DNA of 64,000 nucleotides from the NCBI GenBank assembly GCA_963698275.1, contig CAVOQE010000005.1:62001-126000 (forward strand). Direction: 5' to 3'. This stretch comes from Anderseniella sp963698275. Lineage in GTDB: Bacteria > Pseudomonadota > Alphaproteobacteria > Rhizobiales > Aestuariivirgaceae. Below are positions 35,697-43,483 of this stretch, piece after piece; position 1 is the stretch's first letter; the number at the start of each line of letters is the position of its first letter. The notes under the pieces were generated by a model. It did no database searches. It was not told where the DNA came from and worked only from the letters and a program-made list of their open reading frames with translations. A program made the translations under genes and the position numbers.

Positions 35697-36188
35697 ATAT
35701 CCCGATTGCAAACTCACAACAGCCCCGTGACAGCAGCAAAATTTGTTGTTGTTTCAAAGGGGTTTAGCAGAAGCGACCGAACCTCAGAGACTGCCAGGAA
35801 TGGCAATTTCAGTCTCTGATGGCCCTTACGTCTCTTTCCAACCGAACCTCATGCGAATTGGTTCGCATTCAAAAAGTACCCTTATTTCAATTGGTTGAAG
35901 ATTTTGAGGGACCGTACTTTTTGCAGCGGTTCCCTCGCTAGTCGACAGGTTCACAGAGCCAACCAAGGGCGTGCCGGAGCGAAACACTTCGCAAGAGTGC
36001 GATCATGAGAGAATGTTGGACGGAGGTATGTTGCCTCGCTACAGACTAAATGAAACCTGACCCCTGACAGAGCCTGCAATAAATAGAGCGGGTCGTGGAC
36101 GCGTGGCTTGTCGTTTCTGGCAATTATGGTGATCCATATTTTTGTGTGTGTCGTAACCGGTAAAAAATTTTAGGACCGAGGAGCTCTT
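35697..36188. other. Gene-free region between tRNA-Ser and the accessory genes
   Basis: Nearly 500 bases with no intact gene. It contains three hairpins (35785-35923) and an 11-base direct repeat ACCGAACCTCA at 35776 and 35841. At 36028 there is a strong GGACGGAGGT ribosome-binding site before a 10-codon frame, MLPRYRLNET. That frame runs into GAAACCTGACCCC, a sequence I associate with neighbourhoods of REP-associated transposases. Composition is visibly poorer in GC than the msrA side. It is probably a decayed mobile-element site; this is inference. Confidence 0.4.
35785..35923. repeat. Three successive perfect hairpins after tRNA-Ser
   Basis: Hairpin 1 pairs CAGAGACTG (35785) with CAGTCTCTG (35810) and has an inner GCCA/TGGC stem. 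Hairpin 2 is ATGCGAA-TTGG-TTCGCAT (35851-35868). Hairpin 3 pairs CAAAAAGTAC (35870) with GTACTTTTTG (35914). The last ends in a T-tract and may terminate the tRNA transcript. Three perfect stems in 140 bases also suit a small structured RNA or a mobile-element end. Confidence 0.5.
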
Positions 36189-36668
36189 ATGAAAAAATCT
36201 CTCTTAGCTGTGACTTGCGCTGGCAGCCTTATGCTAGCCGCGCCAATTGCGCATTCTCATGACAATAATGGTCACCGTCATCATCATGGTGCCGATCACT
36301 CCAGCAAGCACGGACATCGCCACAATCACTCCGACACTGGCATAGCAATCGCGGCTGGCGCAGTCGCCCTGATTGCGGCCGCAGCAGCTGCGAAGGCCCA
36401 TGAGGGTAATCCGAACTATAGCTATCATCATGGGTACGGTAGCCGCAGCAATGCAATTTCTGCCTGCTTGCACAAGGCGCAGCGCAGAACAGCCCGTCGT
36501 GGCGGCCATGGGGTGACTTTGCGCAATGTCCGCCGCGCGAATTTTAACGGCTCCAATTGGCGGGTCGCGCTTTCCGTGAAGCAAAGACTTCGTGGCGGGG
36601 TGAGGCGCAACGTGGTTGCCCGGTGTACTGTTGTTGGCAGCAATGTCACCCAGTTCAAATTTCGATAG
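36189..36668 (+). CDS. Secreted His-rich protein with C-terminal two-cysteine domain
   Basis: A 159-residue protein. A signal peptide (cleavage near AHS) is followed by a histidine-rich stretch at about 23-48 with 13 His, able to bind Ni, Zn or Cu. Next are a Gly/Ala hydrophobic segment (51-68) and a C-terminal domain with Cys93 and Cys146, ending RRNVVARCTVVGSNVTQFKF. That domain is shared with four other proteins of the cluster. GGACCGAGGAGCTCTT precedes the ATG. It is the first gene of the accessory cluster; function unknown. Confidence 0.75.
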   Translation: MKKSLLAVTCAGSLMLAAPIAHSHDNNGHRHHHGADHSSKHGHRHNHSDTGIAIAAGAVALIAAAAAAKAHEGNPNYSYHHGYGSRSNAISACLHKAQRRTARRGGHGVTLRNVRRANFNGSNWRVALSVKQRLRGGVRRNVVARCTVVGSNVTQFKFR

Positions 36669-36772
36669 TTCGTATTAATCTGACGCAATCAGCGCCGCAA
36701 ATGTCCTGACCGAAGACACCAGTGGTCGGGCATTTCGGGTGATCAAGCACGACAAAATCGGAGGCTTTCGAG

Positions 36773-37537
36773 ATGAAAATTTGCAAACTTTCTGCTGCAA
36801 TGTATGGCGTTATCGTTGCTGGCCTTGCTGCGTTTTCCAGTGTGTCCGGATTTGCGGCTGACCGGAACGAAACCGTACAATTTTCCGCTGGCGCGACGTC
36901 CGCAAGCCTTTCAGGTTCCATTCAGGGTTACGACGGTATCAACTACCGACTAGGGGCGTCTTCGGGCCAGAGCATGTCCATCCTGTTCAATCCGGACAAC
37001 CCAAGCTGCTATTTCAACGTGCTGCCACCTGGATCTCAGACGGCAATCTTCAACGGATCAGTCACTGGCAATGAATTTGCCAGCCAGTTGCCTGCCTCAG
37101 GCGATTACACAGTACAAGTCTACATGATGCGCAATGCAGCGCGACGCGACGAGACATGCAAATATGACATTACTTTCGAAATCGCAGGTAATGGCCAACA
37201 GTCCAGCCTGAGCAATCTTGGTAGTGATAGCACTGCTGACAGCGATGATGTGGCAGCTGACAGCATTGATGATGACAGCGGCGATAATCCTGTGCACTTC
37301 AGCGGCCGTGACGCACGCCGGGCATGTCAGCGCCGGCTTGGCGAGCAATATGGTGTGCGCCGCTCGGCATTCAGCGGTGTAAGTGTGCGTCGCGCCGGAA
37401 GCGGGCATTTCTGGGTAAAGGGTGAAGTAGTGCGCCACCGCAGCCGACCGGACGTGTTCACTTGTCGCGTAGTTCACGGTGAGGTGGTGGCGATGCGAGT
37501 TCATCCAGAGGCCAGACCAGCCATAGCGGTCCGGTAA
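36773..37537 (+). CDS. PliG-like g-type lysozyme inhibitor domain fused to two-cysteine domain
   Basis: A 254-residue secreted protein with a signal peptide to about Ala29. Residues 33-137 resemble periplasmic inhibitors of goose-type lysozyme (PliG): GYDGINYRLGASSGQSM, CYFNVLPPGSQTAIFNG, and the SGDYTVQVYMMRNAARRDE loop that enters the lysozyme active site in this family. An acidic Asp/Ser linker (148-171) leads to the two-cysteine domain with Cys185 and Cys231 (DVFTCRVVHGEVVAMRV). The likely role is protection of peptidoglycan from host or bacterial g-type lysozymes. Confidence 0.7.
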   Translation: MKICKLSAAMYGVIVAGLAAFSSVSGFAADRNETVQFSAGATSASLSGSIQGYDGINYRLGASSGQSMSILFNPDNPSCYFNVLPPGSQTAIFNGSVTGNEFASQLPASGDYTVQVYMMRNAARRDETCKYDITFEIAGNGQQSSLSNLGSDSTADSDDVAADSIDDDSGDNPVHFSGRDARRACQRRLGEQYGVRRSAFSGVSVRRAGSGHFWVKGEVVRHRSRPDVFTCRVVHGEVVAMRVHPEARPAIAVR

Positions 37538-37541
37538 AGGG

Positions 37542-38141
37542 GTGTTAGGAACAGCTCTACTTGGCACGCCGCAAGCACTCGGCAAGTCCGATTTCGAAAA
37601 CGAACCACATCCGGCACATGCGCGCGGCAATCCATTTCGCGACCGTCAGCATCTCAACAAAGCATGTCGGCATGAGGTTGCCCGGCAACTACGACACTCG
37701 CATACACAATTCGACCGCTTGCGAATCGTCACCGGACATTTGAGAAACCGCACACTGCAGGGCGATGGAACAGTCCGTTGGCTTAATGGTGATCATCTCA
37801 TTCACTTTACTTGCCATTTCGACAGACGTGGACGGGTGGTTGATGGCCAGTTTTACTACTACCCGGCACAACCAGCCGCCTACACGCCTGACTACGCAGA
37901 TGGGAATGCAGGCGGGCCTGACAGTTGGCGCGTGGCTGATGTGGCATCGAACGATGTCTTGTACGTTCACCGGCGCGCAAGCCTGGCCAGTCCGCGCATT
38001 GGCAGCCTGCCTTTCAACGCCCGCGGTGTTCGCAACTACGGATGCCAGTGGAGTGATATTGACAAGGGCACATGGTGTGAAATCGAGTATCGGGGCTTGA
38101 GAGGATACGCCGCCCAAATGTATCTGGCAGAAGATAGCTGA
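37542..38141 (+). CDS. Two-cysteine domain plus bacterial SH3 domain protein
   Basis: A 199-residue protein. The only usable start is a GTG four bases after the previous stop. It yields MLGTALLGTPQALGKSDF, which looks like the hydrophobic end of a signal peptide whose basic N-terminus is missing. Residues 38-105 are the two-cysteine domain (Cys42, Cys91; HFTCHFDRRGRVVDGQF). Residues 128-195 are an SH3-type fold (SNDVLYVHRRASLASPRIGSLP, with Cys168 and Cys179), a fold that often binds cell-wall peptides. It is tightly linked to the PliG-like gene. Confidence 0.65.
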   Translation: MLGTALLGTPQALGKSDFENEPHPAHARGNPFRDRQHLNKACRHEVARQLRHSHTQFDRLRIVTGHLRNRTLQGDGTVRWLNGDHLIHFTCHFDRRGRVVDGQFYYYPAQPAAYTPDYADGNAGGPDSWRVADVASNDVLYVHRRASLASPRIGSLPFNARGVRNYGCQWSDIDKGTWCEIEYRGLRGYAAQMYLAEDS

Positions 38142-38161
38142 ACGGAAAGAGTGAGTTGAAT

Positions 38162-39160
38162 ATGAACAAGCAGAATACAGTTTCCAGGCGTACTGCTTTG
38201 GCAGGTATGGCAGCCACGGGGGTTTCCTTGTGGTCAGCAAGCAGCCTCGCCCGACAGGTTTACAAGGAAGCCCATGAGCTCAAACCGGGAGAGTTCTCCT
38301 GGCATCCTGAGAGGGCAATGGCCGGGCCTGTATCGATTATCGTGTCGTTGCCGGATCAATTAGTGCATGTGTATCGCAACGGTATCCGCATTGGTGTGTC
38401 AACCTGCTCGACAGGTAAGAAGGGCCACAGAACTCCAACCGGGGTATTTACCATCCTGCAAAAGGATAAGCATCACCGCTCATCTACCTACAATAACGCT
38501 CCAATGCCCAACATGAACAGGCTGACCTGGTCTGGAATTGCACTGCACGCAGGCAAATTGCCGGGGTACCCGGCATCGCACGGATGTGTGCGACTTCCCA
38601 GGAAGTTCTCAGCCCTGCTGTTCACGGTTACTCATCTGGGAACGCCCGTCATCATCGCCAACGGACATTCACAGCCGCGCGAGGTAGTTCATCCAGGCAT
38701 GGCGCTTGCGCAGCATGCAGAACATGAGTTTGAAGAAGCAGTTGCAAATCTCAAGGGCAAGAAAATACCCCATGACAAGGGCGTAACAACATCTGTGCTC
38801 GTGAGCCGCGCCGACCAGGAAATTCTGATCATGGAAAACGGGGAAATTGTCTCCAAGGGCCGTGCCACAATTCGCGATGCAACAACACCTATTGGCGAGC
38901 ATGTGTTTGTTCTCAACCGTCCCCACGATGGCCGTAAGGGTCTCGCCTGGCATGCGGTTGGGCATCACCCAACACTGACCAATGGTTTTCATGAACCGGA
39001 AGAAGCAGTTATCAAGCGGATCAATGCAGACCGCGCCTCGATCTCTTCCCTGCAAGCCCGCATGCATCCTGGCATGATGCTGATCATGACTGACCTTCCG
39101 CTGCATCCGGAACGGCGCTCTGGCAAGGATTTCGTGATTGTATCTGAACACGACGCCTAG
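38162..39160 (+). CDS. L,D-transpeptidase (YkuD) with Tat signal
   Basis: A 332-residue protein. A twin-arginine signal (SRRTALAGMAATG) leads to a YkuD domain at about 55-168. Its catalytic residues are His129 and Cys142 in the motif ASHGCVRLP. YkuD enzymes make 3-3 peptide cross-links in peptidoglycan or attach proteins to it. Residues about 210-270 (SVLVSRADQEILIMENGEIVSKGRA, then TPIGEHVFVL) repeat the beginning of a YkuD fold without a catalytic cysteine, suggesting a degenerate second copy. A GGAAAGAGTGAG region precedes the ATG. Confidence 0.85.
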   Translation: MNKQNTVSRRTALAGMAATGVSLWSASSLARQVYKEAHELKPGEFSWHPERAMAGPVSIIVSLPDQLVHVYRNGIRIGVSTCSTGKKGHRTPTGVFTILQKDKHHRSSTYNNAPMPNMNRLTWSGIALHAGKLPGYPASHGCVRLPRKFSALLFTVTHLGTPVIIANGHSQPREVVHPGMALAQHAEHEFEEAVANLKGKKIPHDKGVTTSVLVSRADQEILIMENGEIVSKGRATIRDATTPIGEHVFVLNRPHDGRKGLAWHAVGHHPTLTNGFHEPEEAVIKRINADRASISSLQARMHPGMMLIMTDLPLHPERRSGKDFVIVSEHDA

Positions 39161-39251
39161 CCGAGCCGATTTTATCTCTACCGAAAATCGATCCGGCATA
39201 TAATTCGTACCGCACCCATCGGTGAGGCTCCAACCATCGAAAGGAAAAACC

Positions 39252-39836
39252 ATGGCTACTCTTTCCCTAAAAACAAAAATAGTAGTTTCTGCACTTGTCG
39301 CCGGAGCATTGTCGCTCGTAAGCACCGCACAAGCTCAGCCAAGTTTTGACTGCAGCAAGGCCAGTACTCGGGTCGAAAACCTGATCTGTGACAAGCCGCG
39401 ACTCGCGGAACTCGACAGTGAACTGGCTGAAGCCTACAGGACTGCACTGCGTGATGCGCCATGGGCGTCTGCCAACCGTCGCATACGGGCCGAGCAAAAA
39501 GAATGGATCGCTCGCCGCAACCGGTGCGAGAATGCCCGCTGCATTCGGAAAAGATATATCCGCCGCATTGGCGCATTGCACAACGAGGTGCCGGATTCAG
39601 GCGGTGACAATGCCGCAGTTGAAAGCAATCCAGGCACCATGATGGCCATTTGCCGCAATCGCGCTGCACACGTCTTCCATGTTCGTGGGCCCAACGTTGA
39701 TACAAAATACGAAGGCCAGCGTACCGATGGTACTCATGCTGTGAATGGCACGACTTATCTCAGAGGCGTCGAGGAAACCTTCCAGTGCTCATTCGACGCT
39801 GCCGGCCGGTCAATCGTTCGGTTCGTAGTCAACTGA
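39252..39836 (+). CDS. LprI-like (DUF1311) lysozyme-inhibitor domain with two-cysteine domain
   Basis: A 194-residue secreted protein with its signal peptide cleaved near AQAQ. Residues 31-110 are an LprI/DUF1311 domain: FDCSKASTRVENLICDKPRLAELDSELAEAYRTAL, and QKEWIARRNRCENARCIRKRYIRRI. This is the fold of the mycobacterial lysozyme inhibitor LprI. The C-terminal part (130-194) is the cluster's two-cysteine domain with Cys134 and Cys179 (ETFQCSFDAAGRSIVRFVV). The ATG at 39252 follows AAAGGAAAAACC. It is a second putative lysozyme inhibitor in the same gene row. Confidence 0.75.
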   Translation: MATLSLKTKIVVSALVAGALSLVSTAQAQPSFDCSKASTRVENLICDKPRLAELDSELAEAYRTALRDAPWASANRRIRAEQKEWIARRNRCENARCIRKRYIRRIGALHNEVPDSGGDNAAVESNPGTMMAICRNRAAHVFHVRGPNVDTKYEGQRTDGTHAVNGTTYLRGVEETFQCSFDAAGRSIVRFVVN

Positions 39837-39882
39837 CCCAGGTCAACAACAAATAAATCAAGCAGTTTCGGAGTGACAACAA

Positions 39883-40323
39883 ATGAGTATTTTCGATTTC
39901 ATCAAGAGCGCTGGCAAAGCAATTGGCATCGGAAAAGACGAACCGCCATCGGCTGATGCCCTCAAGAAAGAACTGGATTCGTACAACATTGGAACCGACA
40001 AAGTTTCGGTCGAGGTCGATGGTGACAAGGCGATAGTGAAAGGTGAAGTGGCAGATCAGTCAGTTCTGGAAAAGGCCATCATCGCGGTTGGCAACACGCT
40101 GGGCGTGTCGAAGGTGGAAAGCCAATTGACCGCCCCGGGCCAGAAGGCGCCTGTCTTCCATACGGTCAAGAAGGGTGACAATTTATGGAAGATTGCTGAG
40201 GCGGCATACGGCAAAGGAAAAGGCGCCAAGTATCCTCTCATTTTCGAAGCCAACAAACCGATGCTCACAGACCCGGACAAGATTTATCCCGGACAGGTGC
40301 TTAGAATACCCGAGCTTGCGTGA
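39883..40323 (+). CDS. BON-LysM protein, Kbp (YgaU) family
   Basis: A 146-residue protein starting MSIFDFIKSAGKAIG with no signal peptide. Residues about 22-84 are a BON domain (VSVEVDGDKAIVKGEVADQ) and 92-145 a LysM domain (FHTVKKGDNLWKIAEAAYG, then KIYPGQVLRIPEL). Length and order match Escherichia coli Kbp, a cytoplasmic potassium-binding protein. LysM binding to peptidoglycan is possible if the protein reaches the envelope. GGAGTGACAACAA precedes the ATG. Confidence 0.88.
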   Translation: MSIFDFIKSAGKAIGIGKDEPPSADALKKELDSYNIGTDKVSVEVDGDKAIVKGEVADQSVLEKAIIAVGNTLGVSKVESQLTAPGQKAPVFHTVKKGDNLWKIAEAAYGKGKGAKYPLIFEANKPMLTDPDKIYPGQVLRIPELA

Positions 40324-40429
40324 ACAGGTTGCTAGGGTAGAAAATCAATACCGGTAGCAAGACGACGAAGTGTGTGTAGTTCCAGAATGGCGGCATCGGT
40401 ACCGAGCTCCCGAAGGCGCTGACACTAGG

Positions 40430-40459
40430 CGGATGGCAATAGAAATATTTGCATCCGCT
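40430..40459. repeat. Hairpin between Kbp and the lipoprotein gene
   Basis: GCGGATG (40430-40436) pairs with CATCCGC (40453-40459) across a 16-base AT-rich loop. It lies in a 256-base gap, the largest inside the cluster. There is no T-tract, so it may be an RNA stabiliser or operator rather than a terminator. The gap suggests a separate transcript begins before 40580. Confidence 0.3.
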
Positions 40460-40579
40460 TAGAAATATCAGGAGCAACTCAGGCAATCGGGTGATCAAGT
40501 CATGAATTTCATTGATCGAGGAAACCAGGTTGCGCCGCACCACTCGATCAGTTGTTTACTAAACCGAATGGAAAGTCTA

Positions 40580-41227
40580 ATGCGAAAATCCCTATCAATA
40601 GCGGTCGCAGTGCTGATGATTTCAATTGCAGGCTGCAAACAGGAAAATGCGGATAAGGAAAAGACGCCGCCAACGCAGACCGAAAACAAAAAGCCCGCCG
40701 CTGCGACACAATCATCGCAGGCAGAAACGGCTGCGCCAGGAACGCAAAATACCTCTCAGGACATTGAAAACGTGACCAACAATGCTTGCCTTGCTGCGGT
40801 GAAAAAGGAAACAGGCGAATCGGACGTGTCAGTCGTCAGTAATGAATTCTCGGAAGCCAATACCGTGGTGATGATTGGCGTTGGCGCACAACGCGCGCCA
40901 TGGCGCTGCCTCGTTTCCAACAAAGGTCAGGTAGCTGAAGTATCCTTCGAGGGCGATGACAGCGCCGGTGCGTCAAATCAACCGGCGCCTTCTGACAACG
41001 CGACAGGTGGCTCGGATGTCAGTCAAACGGCCATTAACGCATGTCTTGCTGCAGTTTCGAAGGAAACAGGCGAGTCGGATGTCGCTGTCCTAGGTTCGGA
41101 ATTTTCGGAAGCAAACTCTGAGGTTACTGTCGGTGTCGGCCAACAACGCGCGCCGTGGCGCTGCCTAGTATCAAATGATGGGAAAGTGTCAGAAGTCTCC
41201 TCGCAGTCCGATGAAGGAAAACTGTGA
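40580..41227 (+). CDS. Lipoprotein with two tandem two-cysteine domains
   Basis: A 215-residue lipoprotein. The start at 40580 follows GGAAAG and gives the signal MRKSLSIAVAVLMISIAGC, whose lipobox cysteine is Cys19. A Lys/Thr/Gln/Ala-rich linker follows. Two nearly identical domains come next, with Cys70-Cys110 and Cys155-Cys195, both reading NACLAAV-KETGESDV and ending RAPWRCLVSN-G-V-EVS. The two copies differ at few positions, which suggests recent duplication. This is the same domain type as in four neighbouring secreted proteins. Function unknown. Confidence 0.75.
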   Translation: MRKSLSIAVAVLMISIAGCKQENADKEKTPPTQTENKKPAAATQSSQAETAAPGTQNTSQDIENVTNNACLAAVKKETGESDVSVVSNEFSEANTVVMIGVGAQRAPWRCLVSNKGQVAEVSFEGDDSAGASNQPAPSDNATGGSDVSQTAINACLAAVSKETGESDVAVLGSEFSEANSEVTVGVGQQRAPWRCLVSNDGKVSEVSSQSDEGKL

Positions 41228-41255
41228 GAGCTTATAACGTAGAAAGATAGCAGTG

Positions 41256-41540
41256 ATGGAAAATGCATTTGGAACAGGCGCCGGCTTGCTGTTCGGTATT
41301 CTCATTTTGGCGGTTTTCGGAGCAGTAGTTGGCTGGCTGGCTAGCCTCATCGTTAAGGGCAGCGGTTATGGGCTGCTGGGAGATATTGTTATTGGTATTG
41401 TCGGTGCGAACATTGCTGGCTGGCTGTTTCCGGCGCTCGGTATCCCGGTGGGCAATAGCATTGTAGGAGTTATCATCGCCGCAGTTGCGGGCGCAGTAAT
41501 CCTCCTGCTCATTATCAAGCTGATCAGACGAATGATTTAA
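41256..41540 (+). CDS. GlsB/YeaQ/YmgE family stress-response membrane protein
   Basis: A 94-residue membrane protein of the transglycosylase-associated (Tas) family. Three hydrophobic helices are visible, with the conserved FGAVVGWLASLIVKGSGYGLLGDIVIGIVGANIAGWL pattern. The members are stress-induced small membrane proteins with no proven enzyme activity. The ATG is at 41256; the frame itself opens at a GTG one codon earlier. It lies 28 bases after the lipoprotein gene and is probably co-transcribed. Confidence 0.9.
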   Translation: MENAFGTGAGLLFGILILAVFGAVVGWLASLIVKGSGYGLLGDIVIGIVGANIAGWLFPALGIPVGNSIVGVIIAAVAGAVILLLIIKLIRRMI

Positions 41541-41617
41541 TAATTTTGCCGTGTCGCCGCTAACTGCCTTGTTGGCGGTCTATCGTTGCCATCAAGTCGA
41601 TATTGGGGATTTGTAAG

Positions 41618-42268
41618 ATGAAGTTTTGGTATTCGCTGATGGTATTCGCGGTAGTGTGGGCAGCCCCCGCGGCGGCAGACTGGACCGATGCGCGATGTGA
41701 CATCTACCCGGTTGGTTCAGACAAGGCCGCCAAGATGATCCCTTGCATTTTTAGCCAACGACAGGGATATGTGACGATAACGCGCGAAGATAAAGTCAAG
41801 CACGACCTGGAGCCGGTTGACGATACACCAGGCAATTTCCGCGACCAGAATGGACGCACAGTGTATCGCCAAAGGGGCCTCGGCGACCAGGGGTTGATCT
41901 TCAGGTTTCCCGATGAAAGCGTCTATGTCTACTGGAGTACGGCGGCTTTTCAGCCTGCCGACCCTGACAATCCGACGTGGCCATTCACAACCGCCGAGTA
42001 TAATGCCACCACGCTGCTGCGCTGCCGCGACAAGGGCGATGCAGTGTTTAAAAATTGCCCAGCAGGCATCTTGCGCATGGAGAATGGTCAAGCCTCGGTG
42101 GTCATTCAGAGCCCCAAGGGCGAGCAATTTACCATCAATTTCATGACTGACTATATTAATGCCACCAATCGGAAAGCTGACGCCCGCCGCGATGGGGACA
42201 CGTGGATTGTTACCATCAATGGCAATGAAGAATACCTGGTTCCGCTCGCGGCAATCGAGGGCGGTTAA
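41618..42268 (+). CDS. Secreted protein of unknown function
   Basis: A 216-residue protein with a signal peptide (MKFWYSLMVFAVVWAAPAAA, cleaved before DWTD). The mature part starts DWTDARCDIYPVGSDKAAK and contains MIPCIFSQRQGYVTI and LIFRFPDESVYVYW. Four cysteines could form two disulfides. I recognise a conserved hypothetical family but no function. The next gene begins one base after its stop codon, so the two are certainly in one transcript. Confidence 0.7.
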   Translation: MKFWYSLMVFAVVWAAPAAADWTDARCDIYPVGSDKAAKMIPCIFSQRQGYVTITREDKVKHDLEPVDDTPGNFRDQNGRTVYRQRGLGDQGLIFRFPDESVYVYWSTAAFQPADPDNPTWPFTTAEYNATTLLRCRDKGDAVFKNCPAGILRMENGQASVVIQSPKGEQFTINFMTDYINATNRKADARRDGDTWIVTINGNEEYLVPLAAIEGG

Positions 42269-42269
42269 A

Positions 42270-43214
42270 ATGAATCTCAGCCGTATCGTCGCTGTACCGG
42301 CGCTTATTCTGGCTTCCACCGTGATGGCGAACGCAGCCGAACTGGGTGGAAAGTCGTGGAGGCTGGTGAAGATCATGTCGATGGACGACAACGTAGATGT
42401 TCCCGACGAATCCTCCAAATACATGATCGAATTTGGAGACGATGGAAGTGCTTCAATACGTGCGGACTGCAACCGGGCTAGCGGTCCGTGGTCCTCGCAA
42501 TCCGATAGCCAACTCAAATTTGGCCCCATTGCGTCCACCCGGGCATTGTGTCCGCCCGGTTCTTTGTCCGACAAGTATCTGGCGCAGTTCGAATGGGTGC
42601 GCAGCTATGTGATGAAGGACGGTCACCTGTTCTTGGCAACTATGGCTGATGGTTCGATCATTGAGTTTGAACCGGTAAGCAATGACCAAGTACTGGCAAC
42701 ATACACTGTGCTGGGCGAGGAGTTACGGAGCACAGATGGCACGAAAATGCAGGAAGCCATCCTGAGCCGACTGTTCGATCGTTATGCTTCGGACAAAGGC
42801 ATCAAGGTTGAGCAATCGGAGATCGATACCTTTGTAGCAAACATGCGGCGCGACATGGCAGAAGAGGGGTTAAAGACCGAAGGGGATCTGAAGCCTGAGG
42901 AGGTGGAACAGGTTGCCAGCAATCGACGCAACATGGCACAGGCGCTGATCCGGCAGTGGAAGATCAACAAGGCGCTATACGAGGAATTTGGTGGGCGCAT
43001 CATATACCAGCAGTTTGGCCCGGAACCGCTGGATGCCTATCGTCAGTTTCTTGAAAAACGCCAAAGCGAGGGCGCATTCGCTATCCATGATCAATCTCTT
43101 GCCGCCAGTTTCTGGCGTTATTTTACAAATGAATCGATCCACGACTTCATGGAACCGGGTAGTACCGATGAGGCGATTGCTTTTGCTGCACCACCATGGG
43201 AGCAAGAGAAATGA
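42270..43214 (+). CDS. META (HslJ-like) domain protein with C-terminal helical region
   Basis: A 314-residue secreted protein. A signal peptide (to about ANA) precedes a META/HslJ-type domain at about 22-130 (LGGKSWRLVKIMS, FGDDGSASIRADCNRASGPW). The remaining 180 residues are helical and resemble the N-terminal helical part of SurA/PpiC-type proteins (EAILSRLFDRYASDKGIKV, then RRNMAQALIRQWKINKALYEEFGG), without a visible isomerase domain. The start ATG is one base after the previous stop; the longer frame from 42159 overlaps that gene. It is the last gene of the cluster. Confidence 0.7.
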   Translation: MNLSRIVAVPALILASTVMANAAELGGKSWRLVKIMSMDDNVDVPDESSKYMIEFGDDGSASIRADCNRASGPWSSQSDSQLKFGPIASTRALCPPGSLSDKYLAQFEWVRSYVMKDGHLFLATMADGSIIEFEPVSNDQVLATYTVLGEELRSTDGTKMQEAILSRLFDRYASDKGIKVEQSEIDTFVANMRRDMAEEGLKTEGDLKPEEVEQVASNRRNMAQALIRQWKINKALYEEFGGRIIYQQFGPEPLDAYRQFLEKRQSEGAFAIHDQSLAASFWRYFTNESIHDFMEPGSTDEAIAFAAPPWEQEK

Positions 43215-43483
43215 AATTGGCCCTGCAACCGGTTCGACATTGGATTACAGAGGCCTGAAGTACAGTCGGTAAACGATGCGAACCAAGTGAACCATAGACA
43301 TGTAACGGGACATTAGCGCTTTTCACAACATCTATTGCTTTATCCACAACCTCGAAATTGTTACCAGCCCTCAGGCGTGGAATAAACTGAAACCGGGAAA
43401 ACTAATTCGAACAATTGGAAGCCTCTCTCATTTCAAAAACTTCCAAACGGGCTGCGTTTTGAAATCTAAAAGATTAAGCAGGT

